Positions 1 to 7,904 of a DNA stretch of 64,000 nt are shown here, piece by piece (position 1 is the first letter of the stretch; each line of letters starts with the position of its first letter). Position numbers and translations under genes: made by a program. The notes below the pieces were generated by a model that had not been told where the DNA came from, did no database searches, and was given only the letters and a program-made list of their open reading frames with translations. Source of the stretch: Bacillota bacterium (GTDB lineage: Bacteria > Bacillota > Clostridia > Lachnospirales > Lachnospiraceae); contig JAEZOB010000038.1 in assembly GCA_023414355.1 (NCBI GenBank), forward strand, positions 1-64,000, in the 5' to 3' direction.

Positions 1-1
1 A

Positions 2-1884
2 ATCGAGTAGGAGGCGGTGACTAACCGCCGTCCTCTCACAGCACCGTGCGTACCGTTCGGTACACGGCGCTTTCAATAGTTGACGTGCACTGACTGATAT
101 GCAATGGCTAAGTCATAGAAGCCATTGTGTATCAGTCTTTCTTTTGTTAAAGCTACATTAACCGCACCCATACCCGATACATACCAATGTTTTCTTCGGC
201 TGTTAGCCGCTTGATGTGCAAAATATTCGGGTATACCAAGTTTCATCAGATTGCGTTTCTTGGTTTTCGGTTTCTTCCATTGTTTCCAAATACACATGCG
301 GATTCGATGACAAAGCCACTTGTTGGTTTCATCTATTGGGTTCTTCATGCTTGCTATTCCGTAATAATTAAGCCATCCTCTAGCATAAACCTTTACCTTA
401 GCTAATGCCGGCCGTATGCTCTGAACAGACCTTCGGGAAGATAGTTCTTTCAGTTTGGATTTGAACTTCCTCCATGACTTCGGATGAACTCGGACATATA
501 TGCCCTTTCCGTTCCTTCCCAATGCGAAGCCAAGGAATTTAAAATTTCGGATTGCAAACACGCTGACTACACGACTTTTATCTTTGTTTACAGTCAGCTT
601 AAGCTTACCTTCAAGATAATTCGTGCATGTTTCCAAAAGTCTCTTTGCGGCTCTTTCGCTCTTTGCTAACAGAACGATATCATCTGCATAGCGCACGAAC
701 GGAACACCTCTCTTTTGGAATTCTTGGTCAAACTCGTTGAGATAGACATTTGCCAATAGTGGAGATAGATTTCCACCCTGTGGAGAACCTTCCTCTGTAT
801 CCATGACTACTCCATCTTCCATGACACCGCTCTTAAGATACCTCTTAATCCACTGTATTACCCTTTCATCCTTCACATTTCTCCGAAGTATGTTCAATAG
901 TAGTTCGTGGTTCAGTGTGTCGAAGTACTTTGAGAGGTCGATTGATACCGCATAGCGATATCCCTCTTCTGCATACTCTTTCACCTTAATGATGGCATCT
1001 TTTGCGCTTCTTCCCGGGCGGTAACCGAAACTTCCATCCGAGAATTGTGCTTCGTAAATCGGTATCAGTTGTTGTGCAATGGCTTGCTGAAAAATGCGGT
1101 CTTTGACTGTTGGAATACCAAGCTTTCGCACTCCACCGTCTGCTTTCGGGATTTCTTTGCGTCTTACCGGGTCGGGTGTATATTTTCCTTTGTATATCCT
1201 CTCGATAATAGCTTCTTGATTATCCCTTAGGTATGCACCTATCTCATCAACGGTTATTCCATCAATCCCAGGTGCTCCCTTGTTTGCCTTTACCCTTTTA
1301 TAAGCTCTGTTTAGGTTGTCCTTGAACAGTATCTTCTCCAAGAGTTCTGGCTGTGCACTGTCCTTTTCTTTCCATATCGAGCGAAATGACCTTCGCACTT
1401 CCGCATACCCTTCATGTTCCACACTATCTCTTTGCGGACAGTCTCTGTTGTCAGAGTTTTCTGCCTTCATCAGCCATTTCTCCTTTCTCGGTTATACTTA
1501 GGACTCCTATTGATTCGGTCCTTCACCTCTCGGCTAATATGACCTCTGCTGACTTCTGCATGTTCAGTATTACCTTGCGATAATGGTTACCTCTTTCGAG
1601 GTGTCCCATGCAGATCTCCCCGGGTACTCGCACGTTCCTTCTCTCCATCCATCTGCCATATTTACCACAACCGGTTCCGTGTAGTTATTGGGCTTCGACT
1701 TGATATGCAGCCTTACCCCCGCTTGTAGCCTGATATGATTTCTGTACGTCAGACCAGAGATTTGCCATCCGACTTCCTTCAGATTCGCAGTCACCCACGA
1801 CACCCTTGTCATTGGCTATGTCCTTCCCACTACCGGGCGGACTCGGGACTTACACCCGTTGAAACGTGCGCCCGCCGGGCGCAC
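2..1884 (-). mobile_element. Group II intron (IIC-like), essentially complete
   Basis: The intron RNA reads right to left. Its 5' end is a GTGCGCCC motif at 1884-1877. The structured 5' region (1884 to about 1470) is followed by the reverse transcriptase gene and then by domain V, a hairpin with GCCGTG and CACGGT arms and a GAAC-type tip at about 35-70. A GGCGGT/ACCGCC domain VI hairpin follows at about 12-30, and the RNA ends in CTACTCGAT at position 2. The 5' exon is the stem of a perfect terminator-like hairpin (1889-1928). Insertion just after intrinsic terminators is the known preference of group IIC introns, and the encoded RT resembles that class. I could not fold the RNA or assign EBS/IBS pairs. 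The 3' exon lies outside the window. Confidence 0.88.
73..1470 (-). CDS. ltrA: Group II intron reverse transcriptase/maturase
   Basis: A 465-residue intron-encoded protein that helps its intron RNA fold and splice and copies it into new DNA sites. The RT fingers and palm run from about residue 40 to 300. They include GAPGIDG (about 65), SFGYRPGRSA (about 150), FDTLNH (about 183), SPQGGNLSPLL (about 230) and the catalytic YADD (about 262). A maturase domain X follows (about 320-400), containing ARGWLNYYGI. No HNH endonuclease (Cys pairs plus His-Asn-His) is seen at the C-terminus, as in IIC-type proteins, which are usually about 420 residues; the extra length here is an N-terminal extension. 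All RT motifs are intact, so the protein may be active. The gene lies between the 5' structured part of the intron and domain V, the normal place for this ORF. Confidence 0.95.
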   Translation of the reverse strand: MKAENSDNRDCPQRDSVEHEGYAEVRRSFRSIWKEKDSAQPELLEKILFKDNLNRAYKRVKANKGAPGIDGITVDEIGAYLRDNQEAIIERIYKGKYTPDPVRRKEIPKADGGVRKLGIPTVKDRIFQQAIAQQLIPIYEAQFSDGSFGYRPGRSAKDAIIKVKEYAEEGYRYAVSIDLSKYFDTLNHELLLNILRRNVKDERVIQWIKRYLKSGVMEDGVVMDTEEGSPQGGNLSPLLANVYLNEFDQEFQKRGVPFVRYADDIVLLAKSERAAKRLLETCTNYLEGKLKLTVNKDKSRVVSVFAIRNFKFLGFALGRNGKGIYVRVHPKSWRKFKSKLKELSSRRSVQSIRPALAKVKVYARGWLNYYGIASMKNPIDETNKWLCHRIRMCIWKQWKKPKTKKRNLMKLGIPEYFAHQAANSRRKHWYVSGMGAVNVALTKERLIHNGFYDLAIAYQSVHVNY

Positions 1885-1888
1885 GTAT

Positions 1889-1928
1889 AAGAATGCGTCT
1901 CAAATCCGGGGATTTAAGACGCATTCTT
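1889..1928 (-). terminator. Terminator hairpin of the feo operon, 5' exon of the intron
   Basis: A 19-bp inverted repeat (1889-1907 with 1910-1928) with a 2-nt centre and a single G-U pair when read as minus-strand RNA. It ends four bases before the intron 5' end (1884). It lies downstream of feoB and the small Cys-rich gene, so it most likely ended the feo transcript. The U-tract that should follow has been displaced by the intron. Confidence 0.75.
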
Positions 1929-2010
1929 TCTTATATAATATCTTTCTTATATAATAACTTTCTTATATAATAACTTTCTTATATGATAATTTCTCTTTCT
2001 TATATGATAG
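1926..2010. repeat. 16-bp AT-rich tandem repeat, five copies
   Basis: Units of the form CTTTCTTATATRATAA start at 1926, 1942, 1958, 1974 and 1995. The first four are contiguous and the fifth follows after five bases. They lie between the small Cys-rich gene and the terminator hairpin. They are noncoding, with no recognised function. Confidence 0.85.
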
Positions 2011-2034
2011 TTTTTCTTACCCCGAATTCTAAGC

Positions 2035-2172
2035 TTACTTACACTTATCCTTCATCGGACAGGAGGAACAACCACCACAGCAGGATTTTCCCGCTTTCAC
2101 ATCCTTTGATTTCTTATAAATTACATAGCCGGTATAAGCCAAGATCGCAATTACCAGAATAATTCCAGCCAT
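2035..2172 (-). CDS. FeoB-associated Cys-rich membrane protein (45 aa)
   Basis: A 45-residue protein with one N-terminal membrane helix (MAGIILVIAILAYTGYVIY), a short basic linker and a Cys-rich tail, SCCGGCSSCPMKDKC. Five of the last 18 residues are cysteines. This matches the small FeoB-associated Cys-rich proteins found directly after feoB in many Firmicutes, sometimes called FeoC-like though unrelated to enterobacterial FeoC. The role is probably iron or Fe-S related at the membrane but has not been shown. The start has a clear AAGGAGGA site four bases upstream. The gene follows feoB by about 50 bp and precedes the operon terminator. Confidence 0.85.
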   Translation of the reverse strand: MAGIILVIAILAYTGYVIYKKSKDVKAGKSCCGGCSSCPMKDKCK

Positions 2173-2224
2173 AGTTCCTCCTTTTCTGTACGCGAAAACG
2201 TACCATCACATTATTATCAATAGA

Positions 2225-4372
2225 TTATATAAACAAGCTTCCGATCTGGAAGATCAGGGTAGAAACCAACAAAGCAACAGCCAGCTGGAAGAATATTGTG
2301 AATACTGTCCATTTGGCCGAGCGCATCTCACGCTGGATGACTCCAATCGTAGCCGCACAAGGAATATATAAGAGACAAAACACCATCAGAGAATAAGCAT
2401 TCAGGGCTCCAAAGCCATAGCCTGCAAGAATTTCCGACAAGCCGGACATTCCCTGCGGTGAAGTGATATTATTGATCTGGAAGAGCACACTGAAGCTTGA
2501 AACCACTACTTCCTTTGCTGCAATACCTGAAATCAGCGCCACTACGACCTGCCACATGCCCAGACCTGCTGGCTTAAGCACCGGGGCCACCACCCTGCCA
2601 ATCATCGCACCAAAGCTGTCCGACATGTTTTCCACCATGCCGCCCGGTCCAAAATTCAGAATAAACCAGATAACTACGGAAGCTGCAAATATGGTTGTTC
2701 CGGCTTTGGACAGATATTCCTTCACCTTTTCCCATACATAGATAATGATCGTGCGGGCATTGGGAGACTTATACTCAGGAAGCTCGATTAACAGAGTATT
2801 TCCGACGTTCTTCTCCGACTTACCGCTCATCGCCCATGCCACCAGGACTGCCACGAGGATTCCGATCAGATACATGGAATAAGCTACCATCATTGCCATC
2901 CTTCCGAAAAACATCTGTGAGAATAGAACATAAATCGGAAGTCTGGCGCTACAGGACATAAAGGGCGTGATCAGAATAGTCTTCCTGCGGTCCTTCATAT
3001 TCTCAAGTGACCTAGAAGCCATGATTGCAGGAACTGTGCAACCGAAGCCTAAGAGCATCGGTATAAAAGCTCTTCCCGAAAGTCCCAGTTTACCCATGAT
3101 ACCATCCATGACATAGGCAACTCTCGACATGTACCCGCTGTCCTCCAGAAAGGCCAGTGCAAGGAACAGGATGAAAATATTCGGGAGAAAGGTCAGGATA
3201 CCGCCGACCCCTGCAATAATCCCATCTACCACCAGGGAGGTCACGAAGTGTCCTGCATGAATACTTTCCAGCAGATATAGCACACCGGAGGAGAATGCCC
3301 CCAGGACAACTTCGAAAAGGCCCTTGATCAAGTCACCGATCTGAAAGGTGAAGAAGAATACCAGTGCCATGATCCCCAGAAAGACAGGCAATCCAAAAAA
3401 CCGATGAGTCAGGATACGGTCAATCTTATCTGTGGAGGCAGCTTTCTTATGCTTATTTACCAACACCTCTTCGATAATCTCTTCTATAAAATCGTATTTC
3501 TGATTAATAATCTCACCTTCATAGCTATGTGTTACGATCTGAGAGAGATCGATCGGATATTTTGCAGTAACTGCCTGATCTAGTTCCATCAGTTTGATGG
3601 CGTGCCAACGTAGATTATTAATCTCTCCGTAGTTTCTGACGAGAAGCTCACTGACTTCATCAATCTTATCTTCAATCAGATCACTGTAAACCACCGGATA
3701 TTCACTGTGATGCTCGTGCTTGTGTTTATGTTTGTATCCGTGTTTATGATCCTCTTTCATTTTATGTACACGTCTTAATCTATGCTCGCTATCCTTCTCT
3801 TCTCCGGCTTCATGGATGTGGATTCTATGCAGTTCTTTGCCGTGGTGATGCTCCAGATTATGGTCGAGCTTCTTATTCCTATGATGAGAAACGGTATGCA
3901 TGAGAATATCCATTCCGGTCTTCTTTCTGGCTGATACCGGAATGACTGGGATACCCAACATCTCAGGCAGCCTGTGCAGGTCTATCTCCATCCCTCGCTC
4001 TTCGACGATGTCCATCATGTTCAGCGCCAAAACAACCGGCTTCCCAAGCTCGATCAGCTGCAGAGTCAGGTAGAGATTTCTTTCCAGACTCGAAGCATCT
4101 ACTACATTGACAATCACATCAACCTTAGAATCCATAATGTATTCTCTGGTCAGCCGCTCCTCCATCGTATAGGAGGTAAGGCTGTAAATACCGGGCAGAT
4201 CCACCAGCTTAAATCGGTGGTCATGATACTTGAAGGCACCTTCCTTTTTTTCAACTGTCACCCCCGGCCAATTAGCAACCTTGAGATTCGCTCCTGTATA
4301 TGCATTAAACAATGTAGTCTTTCCACAGTTCGGATTTCCGACAAAACCCACCTGTAATTCACTTTTCATCAC
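2225..4372 (-). CDS. feoB: Ferrous iron transporter FeoB
   Basis: The main Fe2+ permease, a membrane protein with a cytoplasmic G domain. The G domain starts at the N-terminus with GNPNCGKTT (about 11-19), then DLPGIYSL (G3) and NMMD (G4). A His-rich linker at about residues 165-225 contains runs such as HKHKHEHHSE and is longer than in most FeoB proteins. The C-terminal half (from about 330) holds the paired Gate segments, FeoB-C and about eight membrane helices, with the conserved MLLGFGCTVPAIMASR. Total length is 715 residues, normal for the family. Its start overlaps the stop of feoA by four bases (ATGA), so the two are translationally coupled. Control is most likely by Fur through the box upstream of feoA. 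The His-rich linker may bind metal; that part is inference. Confidence 0.97.
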   Translation of the reverse strand: MMKSELQVGFVGNPNCGKTTLFNAYTGANLKVANWPGVTVEKKEGAFKYHDHRFKLVDLPGIYSLTSYTMEERLTREYIMDSKVDVIVNVVDASSLERNLYLTLQLIELGKPVVLALNMMDIVEERGMEIDLHRLPEMLGIPVIPVSARKKTGMDILMHTVSHHRNKKLDHNLEHHHGKELHRIHIHEAGEEKDSEHRLRRVHKMKEDHKHGYKHKHKHEHHSEYPVVYSDLIEDKIDEVSELLVRNYGEINNLRWHAIKLMELDQAVTAKYPIDLSQIVTHSYEGEIINQKYDFIEEIIEEVLVNKHKKAASTDKIDRILTHRFFGLPVFLGIMALVFFFTFQIGDLIKGLFEVVLGAFSSGVLYLLESIHAGHFVTSLVVDGIIAGVGGILTFLPNIFILFLALAFLEDSGYMSRVAYVMDGIMGKLGLSGRAFIPMLLGFGCTVPAIMASRSLENMKDRRKTILITPFMSCSARLPIYVLFSQMFFGRMAMMVAYSMYLIGILVAVLVAWAMSGKSEKNVGNTLLIELPEYKSPNARTIIIYVWEKVKEYLSKAGTTIFAASVVIWFILNFGPGGMVENMSDSFGAMIGRVVAPVLKPAGLGMWQVVVALISGIAAKEVVVSSFSVLFQINNITSPQGMSGLSEILAGYGFGALNAYSLMVFCLLYIPCAATIGVIQREMRSAKWTVFTIFFQLAVALLVSTLIFQIGSLFI

Positions 4373-4602
4373 GATGCCTCCTTCATATGTATTGTCTCTG
4401 CGATTTTAGCTCCGACAGCCAGTCTGCTGCCTCTTACCATAAGAATCACTGCGCCTCCGTGATTACGATTCAGAACATTGATACGAGTCCCGATCGTAAG
4501 GCCCAAAGCCTCCAGCCTCCGCTTCGTCGCATTGTCAAGCTCCAGAGCTTTTACAGTATACGTTTTGCCAATCTTTGCACTGTGTAATGTCATAATGTAC
4601 AT
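4369..4602 (-). CDS. feoA: FeoA domain protein
   Basis: A 77-residue cytoplasmic SH3-like protein that supports FeoB. Typical FeoA features are visible: the early TLHSAKIGKTYTV strand, LGLTIGTRINVLNRN in the middle and VMVRGSRLAVGAKIAETIHM-type residues at the end. It is the first gene of the feo operon, about 65 bp downstream of the promoter start, with its stop overlapping the feoB start. A second in-frame start (MTLHSAKIG, four residues in) is possible and would change nothing important. Confidence 0.95.
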   Translation of the reverse strand: MYIMTLHSAKIGKTYTVKALELDNATKRRLEALGLTIGTRINVLNRNHGGAVILMVRGSRLAVGAKIAETIHMKEAS

Positions 4603-4649
4603 CCTCTCATTCTTCCTGATCAGTCATAGGAAGTGATATATACTCTAAA

Positions 4650-4664
4650 TGATATTAATTCTCA
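4650..4664. promoter_or_regulatory. Fur box of the feo operon
   Basis: The 15-mer TGATATTAATTCTCA matches the Gram-positive 7-1-7 Fur site TGATAATNATTATCA at all but two positions. It lies just after the predicted start of transcription of feoAB (about 4669), where bound repressor would block the polymerase. Confidence 0.75.
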
Positions 4665-4675
4665 TTTGCTATTAC

Positions 4676-4704
4676 ATTATATTCTGGGGATTTGCATTTG
4701 TCAA
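4676..4704 (-). promoter_or_regulatory. Sigma-A promoter of feoAB
   Basis: A perfect -35 TTGACA (4704-4699), a 17-bp spacer and a perfect -10 TATAAT (4681-4676), read on the minus strand. This is a full-consensus promoter, fitting a strong promoter kept silent by Fur. Confidence 0.9.
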
Positions 4705-4713
4705 TCCTAAAAA

Positions 4714-4735
4714 GCTACAATAATTACAATGTAGC
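4714..4735 (-). terminator. Intrinsic terminator, possibly bidirectional
   Basis: GCTACA/TGTAGC arms with a 10-nt loop. Minus-strand RNA continues with UUUUUAGG and plus-strand RNA with CCUUUUUU. It would end the transcript of the DUF2085 and zinc-ribbon genes just before the feo promoter. A weaker AAAGCC...GGCTTT pair lies at about 4791-4847; nothing else is seen in 4736-4895. Confidence 0.65.
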
Positions 4736-4895
4736 CCTTTTTTATTTATGCAATATGCTTCCCATAGGTCCAATATCTCTCCACACAAAAAAAGCCTTGG
4801 GATTTCTTTGAACTATCCTTTTGGGATATTCATTCTCCTTTGGCTTTCCAATCTTTCTTGATATAATAAATGCATGGCTTATTCAAAATATGCTT

Positions 4896-5288
4896 CTAAT
4901 CAGCTTTTATCATAAGACCTATCCTATTCAACACAAGGTGAAGGAGCATCAACTGAAAGGACATCACTCCATAACCACCCAGAACTCCGGTAATTAATCT
5001 GCGACTGTTGGTGGATTCTTTGATCTTCACGGCCTGAAATAGCCAATCTCCCAGTAGAATCAGGATACCTGCCATGGATAAAGGCAGGAGGAACCCAATC
5101 ATAAGATATGCGGGAACTGCCAGCAAAAAACCAAGTATCGCACCGGTACAGCGCGCACAGACCGGAAATTGATATCCGTGACAGAAAAAGCTGCGTTCGG
5201 GCTTCTGATGGCAGCCTGCCCTTTCGCCCAGCTCCATAAGCTTCATCCACAGTTTATTTCCCGTCTCAGCCTTACTGTTCGTATCCAT
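4896..5288 (-). CDS. DUF2085 membrane protein
   Basis: A 130-residue protein of the DUF2085 family, function unknown. The family signature is present at about residues 26-50: CHQKPERSF, then FPVCARCTGAILG, giving four conserved Cys and a His that could bind metal. Two to three hydrophobic helices follow (FLLAVPAYLMIGFLL, MAGILILLGDWLF, GVMSFQLMLLHLVL), with a conserved Asp inside the second. It begins three bases after the stop of the zinc-ribbon gene, so the two form one transcript. Clear SD elements are weak, which fits coupling. Confidence 0.8.
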   Translation of the reverse strand: MDTNSKAETGNKLWMKLMELGERAGCHQKPERSFFCHGYQFPVCARCTGAILGFLLAVPAYLMIGFLLPLSMAGILILLGDWLFQAVKIKESTNSRRLITGVLGGYGVMSFQLMLLHLVLNRIGLMIKAD

Positions 5289-5291
5289 CGC

Positions 5292-5504
5292 TTATACCCG
5301 GAACTTTCTGCCGCAATGGTTGCAGACCCAGTAAGCTTTTCTCGAAGTATGCCCCTCACCCATACCGCACAAGCCGCAGAGCCAGCCAATCGGTCCTAAA
5401 ATCAGATAACCGCAGCAGCCTTTAAAAATTCCGTAACCCTTCATCTTCGTCTCTGTCTCCTCTATGATATGACAGTTCTCACTTTGACACGACGGACATC
5501 TCAT
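5292..5504 (-). CDS. Small zinc-ribbon/Gly-rich protein
   Basis: A 70-residue protein with an N-terminal CPSC pair, a Gly/Cys-rich hydrophobic centre (GCCGYLILGPIGWLCGLCGMG) and a C-terminal CNHC pair followed by GRKFRV. The two outer pairs probably form one zinc ribbon around a short membrane-like hairpin. Such proteins are common in Clostridia with no known role. The gene has a good AGGAGGAG site and is followed after 3 bp by the DUF2085 gene. Confidence 0.7.
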   Translation of the reverse strand: MRCPSCQSENCHIIEETETKMKGYGIFKGCCGYLILGPIGWLCGLCGMGEGHTSRKAYWVCNHCGRKFRV

Positions 5505-5620
5505 CTCTACTCCTCCTTATCCAATCAGGCTAAGACATGGTATCTTAACCTTCCCCTGTATTCCCCGCTGATCTGCCTGTATCTAACCCGGCTGAGTCTT
5601 ACAGACAGATAGACGTTTTC

Positions 5621-6244
5621 CTATGAAGATTCATGATTTCTTTTAGAAAATACACAGCCGCAGTAGTCTTGACGATATAGCGAGTACTCCCCCGACAGTT
5701 CAATCGAACGTTTGAAGCCATTCTTCTTCTTAAAATCCGAAGGAAGCTGTAATACTCCGTACTCCTTAGCCAACTGCTCCCCGATCTCATTCAGTTTCTC
5801 CGCATTCTTGTGAGGACTGATGGACAAGGTGGTAGTAAAGAAGTCAAAGCCACCCACCTTAGCCAGACGCGCTGCCTCTGACAGACGAAGCTGATAGCAT
5901 ACAAAGCAACGCTCTCCGCCTTCTTTCTCCTCTTCCAAACCTTTCACAGCTGAATAAAAGATCTCCGGTCGATATTCACCCTGAAGGAACTGCACCTTGG
6001 ATCGGAGCGGCATCGCCTGAATAAGCTGCTTCTGTTCCTCTACTCTTCTATTATATTCCTCTGCCGGATAGATATTGGGATTATAATAGTATATGGTAAT
6101 ATCAAAATACTCTGACAGATATTCTAAAACATAGCTACTACAAGGAGCACAGCAGCTATGGAGCAACAGCTTCGGCCGGCGTTTCTCGGCAGACAGCTCA
6201 TTCAGTAATTTATCCAATTCCTTTTGGTAATTTCTATTATTCAT
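5621..6244 (-). CDS. queH: Epoxyqueuosine reductase QueH
   Basis: Catalyses the last step of queuosine synthesis in tRNA, reducing epoxyqueuosine to queuosine, as an alternative to QueG. The 207-residue protein carries the family Cys set: LLHSCCAPCSSY near residue 28, GGERCFVCYQLRL near 120 and DYCGCVFS near 198, expected to hold a [4Fe-4S] cluster and a second iron. NPNIYPAEEY is also typical. The start codon directly abuts the stop of the upstream response regulator gene, so the two are co-translated; no functional link is known. Confidence 0.93.
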   Translation of the reverse strand: MNNRNYQKELDKLLNELSAEKRRPKLLLHSCCAPCSSYVLEYLSEYFDITIYYYNPNIYPAEEYNRRVEEQKQLIQAMPLRSKVQFLQGEYRPEIFYSAVKGLEEEKEGGERCFVCYQLRLSEAARLAKVGGFDFFTTTLSISPHKNAEKLNEIGEQLAKEYGVLQLPSDFKKKNGFKRSIELSGEYSLYRQDYCGCVFSKRNHESS

Positions 6245-6637
6245 TTAAATCAGTTCCAGCTTCCTCAATACATTTTCAAATTTATCCTGGTCAATAGGCT
6301 TTCCGGCGTAAGCAGTACATCCGAGATCAAATGCCTTGGTCACATTCTTTCCTTCATTTAAGGCTGTCGTCATAATAATTTTAACTGCTTTATCTTCCGG
6401 AACAAATTTTTCCTTCTCAATATCCCTGATCTTCCTTAAAGCTTGATAACCATCCATTCCCGGCATCATAATATCCAGGCAGACTAGATCATAGCCCTCA
6501 TTCGATTCAAGCGCCATGCTAAATGCTTCTACTGCCTCTGTGCCATCCACTGTAACATCACACTCACCGTATTTTGACAGAAATCTCAACATAAACTTTC
6601 TGCTGGCGAAATCATCTTCAGCAATCAGTACTCTCAT
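6245..6637 (-). CDS. Single-domain (CheY-like) response regulator
   Basis: A 130-residue receiver domain with nothing attached. The acidic pocket is EDD at residues 7-9, the phosphoacceptor Asp lies in LVCLDIMMPGMDG (about 55), the switch Thr in IIMTTALNE and the Lys in AYAGKPID. No output domain or partner kinase is adjacent, so it probably acts by protein-protein contact, as CheY or Spo0F do. It is joined to queH without a gap. Confidence 0.93.
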   Translation of the reverse strand: MRVLIAEDDFASRKFMLRFLSKYGECDVTVDGTEAVEAFSMALESNEGYDLVCLDIMMPGMDGYQALRKIRDIEKEKFVPEDKAVKIIMTTALNEGKNVTKAFDLGCTAYAGKPIDQDKFENVLRKLELI

Positions 6638-6713
6638 AAGTCCTCTCCTTCCTGTAACCCATACTGAAATTTAAAGCTACTTCCATAGAATGGCTATATC
6701 CCATATTATATAC

Positions 6714-7781
6714 CTATTGATGATATTTCTCTATTAATTCTTTTAAAGCATCTAATAAGCGTTTCATTTCCTCGTCAGTGCCTATTGATATTCTTAAATA
6801 ATTATCGATCCGCGGTGCATTGAAATACCGCACATAAATGTTCTGTTTTCTTAACTCTTCGAATATCACCTTGGCAGGAATTGTATTATGGGAGACAAAG
6901 AGGAAATTGGCACCGGATTCAGGAAAGGAAAAGCCCAATTCCTTAAGGCGTAACTCGGCCTGGCTTCTGGTTGCCATAAGCTTCTCGATGCCTTCCCTAA
7001 AGCATTTCACATCCTTGACAGCCTCAACTCCGGCAAGGATTGCCGTCTGATTCATTGTATAGGAATTAATCGAGTATTTAACATCGTTCAATGCTTTGAT
7101 CAGTATCGCATTTCCCATGGCATACCCAATTCTCATCCCTGCCATGGATCTCGATTTGGAAAAGGTCTGTACTACGATCAGATTCTCATACTTCGCGATC
7201 AAATCCACCGCAGACGTCCCGCCAAAATCGATATAGGCTTCATCGATAATCACGATCGACTCTTGATTGTTCTGAATAATTTCCTCGATCACAGAGATGT
7301 CCTCACAGATTGAGGTAGGTGCGTTCGGATTGGCAAGGACGATACCGCCGTTCGGCCTAAAATAGTCTTCCTTTATGATACAGAAATTCTCATCGAGTGC
7401 CGGACGTTCATACGGGATTCTGTATAAATCACACCATACCGGATAAAAGGAATATGTAATATCCGGGAACAGTATCGGTTTCTCCGAGTTAAAGAAGGTC
7501 AGAAAGGCCGTGGCTAATACATCATCAGAGCCCACACCCACAAATACCTGATCCTTCTCCAAGTGATAAAAATGAGCCAGCTCCTCAACAAGCAATCCAA
7601 TTGTCGGATCAGGATACAACCTCAAAATATCAGTATCTATCCCGTGAAGAACCTGTTCTACCCCCGGTGCCGGCGGGTACGGGTTTTCATTGGTATTCAG
7701 TTTAACCATTCCTTTTACATTTGGCTGCTCGCCGGGAACGTAAGGTATGACGGTTCGAATATTCTTCTCCCATGGTCTCAT
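6714..7781 (-). CDS. hisC: Histidinol-phosphate aminotransferase
   Basis: A PLP-dependent class I/II aminotransferase of 355 residues that makes histidinol phosphate in histidine synthesis. Visible landmarks are LNTNENPYPPAPGV at the N-terminus, VGVGSDD, the substrate-site NPNAPTS (about 150), IIDEAYIDFGG (Asp binding the pyridine nitrogen) and QTFSKSRSMAGMRIGYAMG with the Schiff-base Lys (about 208). The next but one upstream gene is a PHP phosphatase that could perform the following histidinol-phosphate step, but no other his genes are in the window. Confidence 0.92.
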   Translation of the reverse strand: MRPWEKNIRTVIPYVPGEQPNVKGMVKLNTNENPYPPAPGVEQVLHGIDTDILRLYPDPTIGLLVEELAHFYHLEKDQVFVGVGSDDVLATAFLTFFNSEKPILFPDITYSFYPVWCDLYRIPYERPALDENFCIIKEDYFRPNGGIVLANPNAPTSICEDISVIEEIIQNNQESIVIIDEAYIDFGGTSAVDLIAKYENLIVVQTFSKSRSMAGMRIGYAMGNAILIKALNDVKYSINSYTMNQTAILAGVEAVKDVKCFREGIEKLMATRSQAELRLKELGFSFPESGANFLFVSHNTIPAKVIFEELRKQNIYVRYFNAPRIDNYLRISIGTDEEMKRLLDALKELIEKYHQ

Positions 7782-7904
7782 ATTTTATCCTTGCATCAAT
7801 GAATGAAGTATGATGCATTTTCCTTTCTGAAGTTTGATTTATTTCAATATTATTTTATCAAATTATAGTATTATTTCAGAATATAGACTACTTAATCTAT
7901 AATT

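Noticed and set aside
1570..1812. 80-codon frame upstream of the intron RT gene
   Set aside because: It lies in the structured 5' part of the group II intron RNA and its sequence follows that RNA, so it is not a protein gene.
1926..2010. CRISPR array
   Set aside because: Units are contiguous 16-mers without spacers, and no cas gene is present.
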